Positions 18,135 to 26,307 of a DNA stretch of 34,952 bases are shown in pieces; position 1 is the first letter of the stretch; each line of letters opens with the position of its first letter. The stretch comes from Blastomonas sp. GTDB taxonomy: Bacteria > Pseudomonadota > Alphaproteobacteria > Sphingomonadales > Sphingomonadaceae. The stretch is from positions 1 to 34,952 of the forward strand of contig NZ_JAUCZC010000024.1 of NCBI RefSeq assembly GCF_030373265.1, given 5' to 3'. The notes beneath the pieces are model-generated. The model worked only from the letters and a program-made list of their open reading frames with translations, did not search any database and was not told the DNA's origin. Both the position numbers and the translations under genes were made by a program.

Positions 18135-18238
18135 CGGTCCCCCGCAAAGGCGGGGCCCATCTCCTGCCGGTGCCACGGATGCACCGGTGCATCGATACGC
18201 AAGCTCAGGAGATGGGCCCCTGCCTGCGCACGGGACCG
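18135..18238. repeat. large palindromic REP-like element inside the operon
   Basis: A 104-base imperfect inverted repeat fills nearly the whole gap between two operon genes. Outer arms CGGTCCC/GGGACCG (18135-18141, 18232-18238), then an imperfect part, then a perfect 15-bp arm GGGGCCCATCTCCTG (18152-18166) with CAGGAGATGGGCCCC (18206-18220). The loop region holds a perfect 14-bp palindrome ATGCACCGGTGCAT (18179-18192) and a second possible hairpin CCGGTGC/GCACCGG. It resembles intergenic palindromes dispersed in sphingomonad genomes; copy number cannot be judged here. Confidence 0.75.
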
Positions 18239-18257
18239 GAACCAACGGAGAAGAAAT

Positions 18258-18617
18258 TTGACCGAACCCGTCGACTGGATGATCCGCGCCAATGCGCGCG
18301 CCAAGGGCAAGCGCCCCGATTTCCTCGGCGATCCCGACAAGGAACGCCTGCTTTCGATGCTGATGGCGGTGATCGGCGAGGTGTCGGTGATGCGCGAGCG
18401 GATGGACACGATCGAGCGGCTGCTCGAGACCAGGGGCACGATCAGCCGGGCGGATATCGAGGGTTACAGGCCCGACCGCGAGGCGGGTTACGAGCGCGCC
18501 GCGATGATCCGCGAGTACATCGCCCGCATCATGCGCGGGCCGCAGCAGATGATGGAGGCGATGCAGTCCGACGACAAGCCTGTCGAAGAGCTGAGCCAAG
18601 ACCTGAAGGACCTGTGA
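18258..18617 (+). CDS. small helical protein of unknown function
   Basis: 119 residues from TTG at 18258, supported by GGAG at 18247-18250 with a 7-base spacer. The open frame runs much further upstream, but that part lies inside the methyltransferase gene and the palindromic element, so it is rejected. Residues 27-60 (DPDKERLLSMLMAVIGEVSVMRERMDTIERLLE pattern) form an amphipathic helix with heptad-like spacing, probably an oligomerisation coil; residues 70-104 form further helices. No signal peptide or membrane segment. It overlaps the next gene by one base (TGATG). Possibly a subunit or scaffold for one of the operon's enzymes; no family is recognised. Confidence 0.75.
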   Translation: MTEPVDWMIRANARAKGKRPDFLGDPDKERLLSMLMAVIGEVSVMRERMDTIERLLETRGTISRADIEGYRPDREAGYERAAMIREYIARIMRGPQQMMEAMQSDDKPVEELSQDLKDL

Positions 18618-19342
18618 TGCAGCACCGTACCGTCAGCGGCAAGATCCGCTATACCTCCAAGAAGCCGCACATCCTGGACCAGGAGCGCGGGCGCGAATGG
18701 TTCAGCTTCACGCACCATGGCGATGGCCGCACGATCATGCGCGCGCGCTGCGAGATCGAGGAGCCCGAGCCCAAGGTGCTGCGCGACATCGTCTACGGCA
18801 TCGGGCCAAACATGGTGCCCGAGCATCTGCACGTGCACCTGACCGTGGGCGATGCCTTCATGGGCTCGGGCTGGATGCGGCACGATGCGGCGGCCGGGGT
18901 GATCGAGTGCGAGAGCTTCGGGCCCTCGATCGGCCGGGTGTCGCAGCGGGTTGCGACAGGCGGCGCGTTCGACGGCTTCGGCACGCACCCGATCGCGGGC
19001 GACGGCTTCATGACGCGGGTGATCGACGTGAGCAAGGGCCCGCACCGCCGCAATGTCCGCTGCTTCCTGCCGTCAGCCGACCATCGCGGCGCCACCCCGC
19101 CGCTGATCGCAGAGGTGCTCATCGGGCTCGAATATGTCGGCGAGGAGGAAAAGACCGTCGAAGCGGGCACCTTCGCCTGCCGGCATTACCGCTACATCGA
19201 CGATACCGGGCCGGGGATGGGCGGCAATACCCATCCGACCTATGACATGTGGGTCACCGCCGATGATGATTCCGTCTTTGTGTATGGCAGCATCGATGGC
19301 GGCATGATGGCGCGGTACGAGCTGGTCGAACTGGAGCGCTGA
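18617..19342 (+). CDS. 241-residue beta-rich protein of unknown function, possible barrel
   Basis: ATG at 18617 overlaps the preceding stop by one base. The protein has no signal peptide or membrane helix and is rich in beta-type patterns. A His cluster EHLHVHLTVGDAF (69-81), plus H33-H34 and H89, could bind a metal or line a pocket. The C-terminal half (about 163-240), with a VEAGTFACRHYRY segment followed by YDMWVTADD and a final strand MARYELVELE, recalls DUF3108-like proteins, in which such segments form a beta-barrel half. This resemblance is from memory and not decisive. By position it is the last gene of the operon; an isomerase, cyclase or binding role on the operon's metabolite is possible but not shown. 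Confidence 0.75.
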   Translation: MQHRTVSGKIRYTSKKPHILDQERGREWFSFTHHGDGRTIMRARCEIEEPEPKVLRDIVYGIGPNMVPEHLHVHLTVGDAFMGSGWMRHDAAAGVIECESFGPSIGRVSQRVATGGAFDGFGTHPIAGDGFMTRVIDVSKGPHRRNVRCFLPSADHRGATPPLIAEVLIGLEYVGEEEKTVEAGTFACRHYRYIDDTGPGMGGNTHPTYDMWVTADDDSVFVYGSIDGGMMARYELVELER

Positions 19343-19384
19343 CACGCCCGGTCGTGCCGCACCGGCGCGGGATATCTGGCCGGG

Positions 19385-21379
19385 TCAGGGTATCCTGCGG
19401 CTCTGGCGGAAATGCGCATAGCGTTTCAGCAGATCGTCGATGAGCTGGTCTTGCGTAAATCCGGTCACGTCCCGCGGCTGGTTGCCGTCCGAACTGTGCG
19501 CCATTGCGCGAAAATGGCGCTGCCTGGGGTCCGTTTTCGATGATTGCGGGCGTTCCAGCCAGACAAAGCTTGGCGTAAGGAAACTGCGCGAGCGCACCGT
19601 GTAGCGGAAGGCACCGCTGTCGCCGTGCGGGATTGTCAGTTCGAGCCGGTCGGTCTCCTGCACGACGTCCGGCGCGAAGCCGCTGTTTCGCATCTGGCAC
19701 GCCACCGCTTCGAGAGCTGGCTTGGCAGTCGCGTTGATGAAGCCAGCAATCTCGTCGGCGCTGAAATGCTGGGTCAGCGAGGCCAGCCGCTGCTGCCAGT
19801 TCAGCTCGGGATCGGGGCCGGCGGCTATTGTGCCAGAAAGATCAATGGCCGACCCGGTGGTTTCTGTCTGCAGCGCGCGCAACAGGCCGAAGCAAATGAA
19901 GATCATGATCACCGCAAACGGCAGCGCGCTGGCAATGGCTGCGGTCTGCAGCGCCTGCAGTCCGCCTGCAAGCAGCAGCACGCCAGCGATCGTGCCAGCG
20001 CTCACCGCCCAGAATATCCGCTGCCACACCGGCGGATTCTCGGCGCCGCCTGTGGTGATCATGTCCATGACCAGCGCTCCGGAATCCGCCGATGTCACAA
20101 AAAAGGTGATCACCAGCAGGGTCGCGATGAAGGACGTGATCGTGCCGAACGGAAGCGCCGCCAGAGTCTCGAACAGCGCTACGGGAAGATTGGCAAGCGC
20201 GGTCTCGGCAATCGGCGCGACACCGGCCATGTCCAGCGCGATCGCGGTGTTGCCGAACACCGTCATCCACAGGAAGCTGAACAGCACCGGCACCAGCAAC
20301 ACCCCGCTGATGAACTCGCGGATGGTCCGCCCCCGCGAAATCCTGGCGATGAACATGCCCACGAAAGGCGACCAGGCGATCCACCATCCCCAATAGAACA
20401 GCGTCCAGTCGCCAAGCCAGGGGTTGGGCTCATAGGCATAGAGGCGGAAGGTTCGCTGGACGAGCGAGTCGAGATAGGCACCGATGTTCTGCAGATAGGC
20501 ATCGAGCAGGAGTACCGTGGGCCCCGCGACCAGAACGAAGCCGAGCAGCCCGACAGCCAGCACGATGTTCAGTTCCGACAGGCGCTTGACCCCCTTGTCG
20601 AGACCCAGAAACACCGAAAGCGTCGCGCACGCAGTGATGGCAGCGATCAGCAGCAACTGGTTGTTGGCCGAGACGGGAACGTCGAACAGATAGTCGAGGC
20701 CCGCGTTGACCTGAAGAACGCCCAGACCGAGCGATGTCGCCACGCCGAACATTGTGCCGATGACCGCGAAGATATCGACGGCATGACCGATCGGTCCGTA
20801 GATGCGCTTCCCGATCAGCGGATAGAGCGGCGAGCGCAGAGCCAGCGGCAACCCCCTGCGGAACGAGAAATACGCCAGCGCCAGGCCGACAACGATGTAG
20901 ATCGCCCAGGCGTGGACGCCCCAGTGCAGGAATGTCAGAACCATGGCCTGTCGCGCCGCGTCCACCGTCCCGCCTTCGCCGGTGGGGGGAGCGGCGTAAT
21001 GCTGGATGGGTTCGGCCACGCCGAAAAACACCAGACCGATGCCCATCCCGGCGCTGAACAGCATCGCGAACCAGGAGACATAGCTGTATTCCGGTTCGCT
21101 CTCGTCCGGCCCGAGCCGGACATCGCCATGCCGGCTGAACAGGAGATAAATGACGAAGAACAGGAAGCCCGCGACCGCAGCAACGTAGAACCATCCGAAA
21201 TCCGCCACGATCACGGCCTGCACGCGCGCAAACAGGCGCGCCGCAGGGTCGGCAAATGCCGCGCCCAGGATGGCGAACAGCAAGATGAGCCCGGCGGAGG
21301 TGAAAAATACCGGCGGATTGACCTGAATTCGCGCGCTCTTGGCCCTTGGCAAGGCTTCCTTCACGACGGGATCGGGCAA
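19385..21379 (-). CDS. BCCT-family transporter (betaine/choline/carnitine type)
   Basis: 664 residues, twelve membrane helices, inner membrane. Family landmarks: the glycine-rich GMGIG stretch (111-115) identical to that of the Na+-coupled betaine carrier BetP, followed by LVFFGVAEPIQH, and the Trp-rich signature DWTLFYWGWWIAWSPFVG (about 324-341) that lines the quaternary-amine site, then ISRGRTIREF. The C-terminal 150 residues (about 515-664) are soluble and extended, as in long BetT-type carriers where the tail senses osmotic state. Start is TTG at 21379 with AGGAAG at 21385-21390; the nearby ATG is out of frame. Predicted role: uptake of glycine betaine, choline or a related compatible solute. 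It faces the plus-strand operon tail to tail, 42 bases apart, without an obvious terminator. Confidence 0.92.
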   Translation of the reverse strand: MPDPVVKEALPRAKSARIQVNPPVFFTSAGLILLFAILGAAFADPAARLFARVQAVIVADFGWFYVAAVAGFLFFVIYLLFSRHGDVRLGPDESEPEYSYVSWFAMLFSAGMGIGLVFFGVAEPIQHYAAPPTGEGGTVDAARQAMVLTFLHWGVHAWAIYIVVGLALAYFSFRRGLPLALRSPLYPLIGKRIYGPIGHAVDIFAVIGTMFGVATSLGLGVLQVNAGLDYLFDVPVSANNQLLLIAAITACATLSVFLGLDKGVKRLSELNIVLAVGLLGFVLVAGPTVLLLDAYLQNIGAYLDSLVQRTFRLYAYEPNPWLGDWTLFYWGWWIAWSPFVGMFIARISRGRTIREFISGVLLVPVLFSFLWMTVFGNTAIALDMAGVAPIAETALANLPVALFETLAALPFGTITSFIATLLVITFFVTSADSGALVMDMITTGGAENPPVWQRIFWAVSAGTIAGVLLLAGGLQALQTAAIASALPFAVIMIFICFGLLRALQTETTGSAIDLSGTIAAGPDPELNWQQRLASLTQHFSADEIAGFINATAKPALEAVACQMRNSGFAPDVVQETDRLELTIPHGDSGAFRYTVRSRSFLTPSFVWLERPQSSKTDPRQRHFRAMAHSSDGNQPRDVTGFTQDQLIDDLLKRYAHFRQSRRIP

Positions 21380-21400
21380 AACATCTTCCTGCTGGTACTT

Positions 21401-21467
21401 GATCTATGTTGTGAACGAAGCTGGCGTCGGTCGGTTGCGAACAGCGCGCGGTCCGCAGACATAGATC
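21401..21467. promoter_or_regulatory. spaced 9-bp inverted repeat upstream of the BCCT gene
   Basis: GATCTATGT (21401-21409) and its exact reverse complement ACATAGATC (21459-21467) are separated by 49 bases in the 108-base gap upstream of the BCCT gene. It could be a pair of operator half-sites, two sites for a looping regulator, or the base of an RNA stem. Confidence 0.4.
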
Positions 21468-21487
21468 CTGTCTCCTGCCCTGTCGGC

Positions 21488-23776
21488 TCAGCGGCGCAGC
21501 CGGTGCGACTTACGGCGGGTCAGATTGAACAGCCATGCGTCCGGCCATTTCTTTTTTGCCCATTTTCCTATCGCTGATCCCAGAATATAAAAGAAGAACG
21601 GGACGAAGATGAGGACGGCATAGATCATCACCGCCTCGGTCCACGCCATGATGACCGAGCCTTCCAGGCTGATGGGAAACACACCCAGCAGATCCATCTC
21701 GACGGGTTCAGCAGGTTTGGGTGGGTCGCCAGCCGGGTCGCCCGCAGCGCTCTCCCCGATCCAGTAGATCATCTGGCCAGCACCGAAAATGCCCGTGCCG
21801 CCAAGCAGGATGTTGAGCTGTGTATCGCGGCGCGCTGCGTCGGCATCGGCTTTCAGCTGATGCCGACGGCCAAGATCGCTGGCATGGTCTTCAAGGCTGG
21901 CGATCGCCATCGCCAGGGCATTCTTCTTTCGTGTCGTGCCGCGCAGTTCCTCGAGCTTGGCAAAGACATCCCGCTCGGTGTCATAGCGGAACGGGTTGGC
22001 ATAGCGGAAGCGCTCGAAATCGCGGTACTCTGCCAGCTTCACCTGATTGATGGCATATTCGGCTTTTTCGAAGTTGCTGTCGCCCGGAAACGTCTCCTGG
22101 TTTTCCAGAGCATTTCGAGCGCCTCTGGATGCGGTCTGGTCGTCGGCATGCGAGACGAGCTGTTCGATCCGCTCGATCCGCGCCATGCTCCGCTGTTCGT
22201 GTTCGCGTGCGAGAAATTCGTTGTGCAGCGTCAGCGCGTGGATCAAAAACGCATAGGGGCAGGTCCCGATATAGTCGTTGCCGGTTTCCAGGCTGCGGCT
22301 CTTGGGCACATAGGTCACCATCGCGCGGTGGTTGGCGTAGCGGACAAAGAACCGCTCGTCGGACTGTTCGTCGCTGTCAGGATAGATGGGATCGATGCTG
22401 TCGAGGATTTCCGAAGTGTCCTGATTCATGAAATCGATGATGTTCTGGTTAAACCCGGACAGGAACAGATAGTCGAGACAATCGGTGCGGCCGAGTTCGA
22501 ACGCCGGGATATGCAATGGCTCGGGTGCGCCGAGCGGTACACCATGCGCGTCGACGGTGCGCATGGCAGTTCCCGCGCGAATGGCGTGGGCCATAGCTTG
22601 AACGTCGGGAAACAGATCGTCCGGCGAGGGACGGATATAGCCCAACTCGGGCCCGATCAGTGCCTCATAGTCCAGCGGATTAGCGACCCATTGCCAGTAG
22701 CTGGCATCGAGCTGAACCGCAGTGTTCGCCGTCTCGGCCTGCTTGACACGCTTGGCGAGCTCTTGCTGATACGGCGCGTAGCATTCCTCCCTGACCATCA
22801 CTTTTCGCGCCATGCTGGCCTGTGTCAGAGGATCGACCGGCATCAGCCGTTTGAAAAAGCGCTCGTCGTCGAACAGGAACATGAACCGTGATTTGGGAAC
22901 GGTAAGTTCTGGCACTTCGATGAACGGTACCTCCCGGATCAGAATTTTCTCGAAGTTTCCGGCAGGCCGGGGGCCGGTCTCCACCGCCAGCCGATCGAAC
23001 AGGCGCTCGGCATCGTCCAGCATGCGCTGTTTGACGAAGGGCCAGAAGCGTTTCGGTGTGCCAGTCCCGTCGGTGACCGTCATGCCGTCGAGCGGACTGA
23101 TGCCCGTCTGGCTGGCGAAGACCGATGTCGGGGTGCCGGGCGCGGCATGGCCCTGAGTGATCTCGAACTCTTTCGGCGCGGCTAGCTTTTGCAGGAGCGA
23201 CAGGAAATAATAGGTCGACGGATCATAGCCGCGCCCATCGCCATCGGTTTCCAGCGAAGCGTAGTGATGGCTGAAGGCCAGATGGTAGCTGAGCGCGCCG
23301 TTGTTGTGCGCAAGCCAGAACCGGCGGAAGCGCACCGCGCGCTCTTCATCGAGACCGGGCGGGCTGGCGCAATAGGTGACGCCTTCAGTCGACCATTCGA
23401 TCACGTCGGGCATCTTGAATATCAGCTTTTCGCTGTCCCGGATCTTCCTTTCCGCTGCGTTGCGGCGGGTCTTGGCATCTGCTTCCGGAAGGTCTGGCGC
23501 ATCATCTGCAGCAAGCAGGTGCTCCTGCACCTCCCCCAGCACTTCGCGGTCCGCGATATCGTTGAACAGCGGATCGATGGCGTTCCGAAGCAATATCGAC
23601 GGAGGGTGGGCGCTTTGCACCCGTGCAAATTGCTTGTGCGTCACCCTTGTTTCAGGGTGACCGGTTACAGTGGCGACATCATCCGGTGAGATGTACATCG
23701 ACAGGGTCCAGTACAGGGTGCCGGGACGGGCACTTTCGAAATCCTCGTCGGTATTCCAATCCCCGCGTAACGTCAT
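21488..23776 (-). CDS. large protein of unknown function with CorA-like C-terminal membrane pair
   Basis: 762 residues, not recognised as a named family. Residues 1-560 are soluble with no signal peptide. Residues 545-650 are strongly helical and charged (ARIERIEQLVSHAD..., KNALAMAIASLEDHASDLGRRH), followed by two hydrophobic segments: LNILLGGTGIFGAGQMIYWIG (654-674) and TEAVMIYAVLIFVPFFFYILG (713-733), then a basic tail ending RRKSHRLRR. A large cytosolic domain, long stalk helix and two terminal helices is the layout of CorA-type ion channels, but the GMN motif of CorA is absent from the loop, which is long and Pro/Asp-rich instead. The start has GGGGGCGAGC just upstream. It lies 15 bases after a GNAT-like gene, so the two form an operon. 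Confidence 0.85.
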   Translation of the reverse strand: MTLRGDWNTDEDFESARPGTLYWTLSMYISPDDVATVTGHPETRVTHKQFARVQSAHPPSILLRNAIDPLFNDIADREVLGEVQEHLLAADDAPDLPEADAKTRRNAAERKIRDSEKLIFKMPDVIEWSTEGVTYCASPPGLDEERAVRFRRFWLAHNNGALSYHLAFSHHYASLETDGDGRGYDPSTYYFLSLLQKLAAPKEFEITQGHAAPGTPTSVFASQTGISPLDGMTVTDGTGTPKRFWPFVKQRMLDDAERLFDRLAVETGPRPAGNFEKILIREVPFIEVPELTVPKSRFMFLFDDERFFKRLMPVDPLTQASMARKVMVREECYAPYQQELAKRVKQAETANTAVQLDASYWQWVANPLDYEALIGPELGYIRPSPDDLFPDVQAMAHAIRAGTAMRTVDAHGVPLGAPEPLHIPAFELGRTDCLDYLFLSGFNQNIIDFMNQDTSEILDSIDPIYPDSDEQSDERFFVRYANHRAMVTYVPKSRSLETGNDYIGTCPYAFLIHALTLHNEFLAREHEQRSMARIERIEQLVSHADDQTASRGARNALENQETFPGDSNFEKAEYAINQVKLAEYRDFERFRYANPFRYDTERDVFAKLEELRGTTRKKNALAMAIASLEDHASDLGRRHQLKADADAARRDTQLNILLGGTGIFGAGQMIYWIGESAAGDPAGDPPKPAEPVEMDLLGVFPISLEGSVIMAWTEAVMIYAVLIFVPFFFYILGSAIGKWAKKKWPDAWLFNLTRRKSHRLRR

Positions 23777-23791
23777 GCTCGCCCCCGTTCC

Positions 23792-24688
23792 CTAGCGCGC
23801 CGCCCTTGCCAATGCGCGAAAACTGTTGAACTCGCCTGCTGGCCTGTCCGCCCGCATCCAGGCCAGCGCCGGCTCCATCGGCAACAGCGCCACGTCGTCA
23901 CGGCGGCTGGCCAGCGCGGACAGTTGCTCGGTCGCCACCCCGCCGGGCGAGTCCTTGGCGCCTTTCAATACGGAAATCGCGAAAAAGCTTTGCAGATGGT
24001 CGTGCAGCAGCGCTGCGTCGACGCCGTCTCCGGGATACTCGATCGCGGCATAGATCAGCCCATCGTCCGCCTGCTGCGTGGACGACAGCGCGGGCTGGAT
24101 GTAGGGGAAATCGACGACCCGCGCGCCGACGCGGGACCAGATCGCCAGCCGGTCGATCTGGTCCAGCCCGGAATGGGCCGTATCGGCGGCATATTCCTCC
24201 GCCGTCAGGCGCAATGGGTCGTTCTGTTCGATGAACACGGCCGGCATCGCGCCGTCTCGATCCAGTTCGAGCGCCATGAGGGCAAGGTGGCGGACGGCGT
24301 GCAATATTTTTCGCAGCATTCCCCGGCCGCGGGCTCGGGTTTCCACGTACACATAATTGAGCGCCATTGATGCCGGTGGCAGGGCTGCGCCATGGTGGAT
24401 CGATGTCGCCAGAAAGTTTGCGCCGCCCAGCAGAGCACCCGCCTCATCCTCGAACACCGTCACAAGTTCGGAATGCGTGCGACCGAAGGCATGCCGGTAC
24501 GCGGCGTTAAGCGCGAGACAGGCCTCAAACCCGGCTAGCTCCTCGCGCTCGTCGGGAAGCACAAAGGCACGGTCATAGCCTGCAAAGAACCTCTCGAGCA
24601 CCGGAGATGCGGGGTCATCCGACGCCAACGCACGTACGCCATCGGAAAGCTCGAGTGTGATCAGCCGATTTATACCGTTGCCAGTCAT
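23792..24688 (-). CDS. GNAT-fold acyltransferase-like protein
   Basis: 298 residues, cytosolic. The segment ALNYVYVETRARGRGMLRKILHAVRHLAL (about 109-137) matches GNAT motif A: a beta strand, then the acyl-CoA pyrophosphate loop (R/Q)xxGxG/A, here RARGRGM. The preceding strand with FEDEAGALLGGANFLAT and the following VFIEQNDPLRL fit the rest of the fold. The C-terminal 100 residues after position 200 are not part of a single GNAT domain and are unassigned. No strong Shine-Dalgarno site precedes the ATG at 24688. It is the first gene of a pair with the 762-residue membrane protein, so it may modify that protein or act in the same process; the acceptor is unknown. Confidence 0.72.
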   Translation of the reverse strand: MTGNGINRLITLELSDGVRALASDDPASPVLERFFAGYDRAFVLPDEREELAGFEACLALNAAYRHAFGRTHSELVTVFEDEAGALLGGANFLATSIHHGAALPPASMALNYVYVETRARGRGMLRKILHAVRHLALMALELDRDGAMPAVFIEQNDPLRLTAEEYAADTAHSGLDQIDRLAIWSRVGARVVDFPYIQPALSSTQQADDGLIYAAIEYPGDGVDAALLHDHLQSFFAISVLKGAKDSPGGVATEQLSALASRRDDVALLPMEPALAWMRADRPAGEFNSFRALARAAR

Positions 24689-24809
24689 GCGCCAACAGTG
24701 TCACGGCGCTAGGGTCGCCGCAAGATGCCCCGTGCTGTCGCGCCGATCGGGACAGGCTTCGGCAATGATCGGGTCGGTCGGGTCGTCGGAGCGAAAAGCC
24801 CGCTCGATG

Positions 24810-26306
24810 TCACTCCGCAGGCTGCAGGCTGTCTGGCCCCGGGCCCTGCCGGACCTGCGCAGCGGCGATCCGCCCCCTGACCGCCCAGACCAGCATCGCG
24901 ATCGCCAGACCTGCTGCGATCACCGTCACGGCGATGCCGGAGCTCGACACCGCATAGGCTCCGTAGCGCAGCAGATACACCGCAATCGCGCAGCCCAAGG
25001 CAAGGCCGAGCATGAGCTTGCCAGTCAGCACGGTCCGCGCTTTGCCCAGGCGGCTCGCCCCGGCGAGCAAGGCAGCAAGACCGAGCCAGAACACCGCCAC
25101 CAGAGCGATGCCCTCCATGCCGAGCAGTGCCGCGACCAGCGCGACCGCGAGCATCCCCGGCGTGCCCCAGACGAGGCCGGTCCATACCGCCGCCAGCCTG
25201 GGCGCGGGCCTGCCGTTGGTCTCGCGCTTGGCGAAATAGATGCTGAGGCCGCTGGCGACGATAGTGCACAAGGCGGTGCCAAACACGAGATACGCCAGCT
25301 TGACGATTAGCCCGCCCCAATTGCCGAAATGGACATTGTAGACCGCGCCGGTGACCTGCTGGCCGACCGTGCCATCGGAGATCCCGACATTGCCCTTGAA
25401 CTCGCCTGAGGCGGTGAAATTGTAGTAATCGCCGAAGATCAGCCGATCGGGGTGCTCGGCGATGACATTGATGTGCTGCCCGGCAGTGCCGGGATCGTGC
25501 AGGATGACATAGGTGACATTGAGATCCGGATATTCGCGCGCCATGTAGGCCAAAGGTCCGGCGATATCGGCGGGCTCGGCCTTGCCTGCCGCCATCTCGG
25601 GTTCGCCGCCGAACACCGGCGCGAACAGGGCTTCGGTATCGTTGTCGAACCCGGCGGCGGCGATCGCGAACGCCAGAACCGTTGCCAGGCCAAGGATCGA
25701 ACCGGTCAGCGCATTCGAAAAGTGGAACGGCAGCGTCCAGACGCCGAGCCGGTTGTGCAAATCGACGGTGGTTAGGCGCCCCGCCTTGCGGCGGAACGTA
25801 AACGCGTCGCGGAAGATGCGCGGGTGCGCGAGCAGACCCGAGAACGACAGCGCGATCAGCATGGCGCCGAGCGCCCCGACCACGGTGAGTCCGAGGATCT
25901 GCGGCATGTGCAGATAATAATGCAGATCGAGCAGAAACTGCGTCCACGGAAATGTCTCGCGTGATGCGATCGATCCGTCGGAATTGGCGAAGAACGCCTG
26001 GGTGTCGGTGGTGATGACGGTGCGTGGCAGGTCATCCTGCGGAAAGTTGATGTACAGGTGCGTGGTCGGCTTGGCTTCGCTCCTGAACACCGCCAGCGCG
26101 GCGCGCTCGGCGGCCTCGGGCGCGATCGAGGTCATCTCCGGCGCATCGGGTCGCTCCCAGCGCTGGAACTCGTGATTGAACACCGAAAGCGTGCCCGTCA
26201 CCGCGAGGATATAGATCAGCCCGCCGAAGATCACCGCGATCAGGCTATGCGCTTCGAGCGCCTTGGCGACCCTGACCGCCGACTTCTTTACGTTCGTCTC
26301 GGCCAT
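24810..26306 (-). CDS. PepSY-associated TM protein (PiuB/FoxB-like), siderophore iron release
   Basis: 498 residues, inner membrane. Four to seven helices with PepSY-TM features: N-terminal helix (about 22-43), a periplasmic PepSY-like segment (60-120), LLDLHYYLHMPQILG (126-139) and VDLHNRLGVWTLPFHFSNALTG (181-202), whose His residues (H129, H133, H184, H195) fit the paired-His pattern of this family, thought to bind heme or metal. The C-terminal 150 residues add three or four more helices. Family members such as FoxB and PiuB sit with siderophore receptors and are implicated in reducing or processing ferric siderophores in the periplasm. It starts one base after the stop of the small membrane protein, in an operon with the receptor upstream. 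Confidence 0.88.
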   Translation of the reverse strand: MAETNVKKSAVRVAKALEAHSLIAVIFGGLIYILAVTGTLSVFNHEFQRWERPDAPEMTSIAPEAAERAALAVFRSEAKPTTHLYINFPQDDLPRTVITTDTQAFFANSDGSIASRETFPWTQFLLDLHYYLHMPQILGLTVVGALGAMLIALSFSGLLAHPRIFRDAFTFRRKAGRLTTVDLHNRLGVWTLPFHFSNALTGSILGLATVLAFAIAAAGFDNDTEALFAPVFGGEPEMAAGKAEPADIAGPLAYMAREYPDLNVTYVILHDPGTAGQHINVIAEHPDRLIFGDYYNFTASGEFKGNVGISDGTVGQQVTGAVYNVHFGNWGGLIVKLAYLVFGTALCTIVASGLSIYFAKRETNGRPAPRLAAVWTGLVWGTPGMLAVALVAALLGMEGIALVAVFWLGLAALLAGASRLGKARTVLTGKLMLGLALGCAIAVYLLRYGAYAVSSSGIAVTVIAAGLAIAMLVWAVRGRIAAAQVRQGPGPDSLQPAE

Positions 26307-26307
26307 A

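Noticed and set aside
19343-19384. Possible terminator between the convergent unknown gene and BCCT gene
   Set aside because: Only a 5-bp stem (CCGGT/ACCGG) and no T tract on either side.
19544-21577. 677-residue open frame on the plus strand
   Set aside because: Antisense to the BCCT transporter; very rich in Arg, Gln, Asp and His, with none of the hydrophobic pattern of a real protein in this position.
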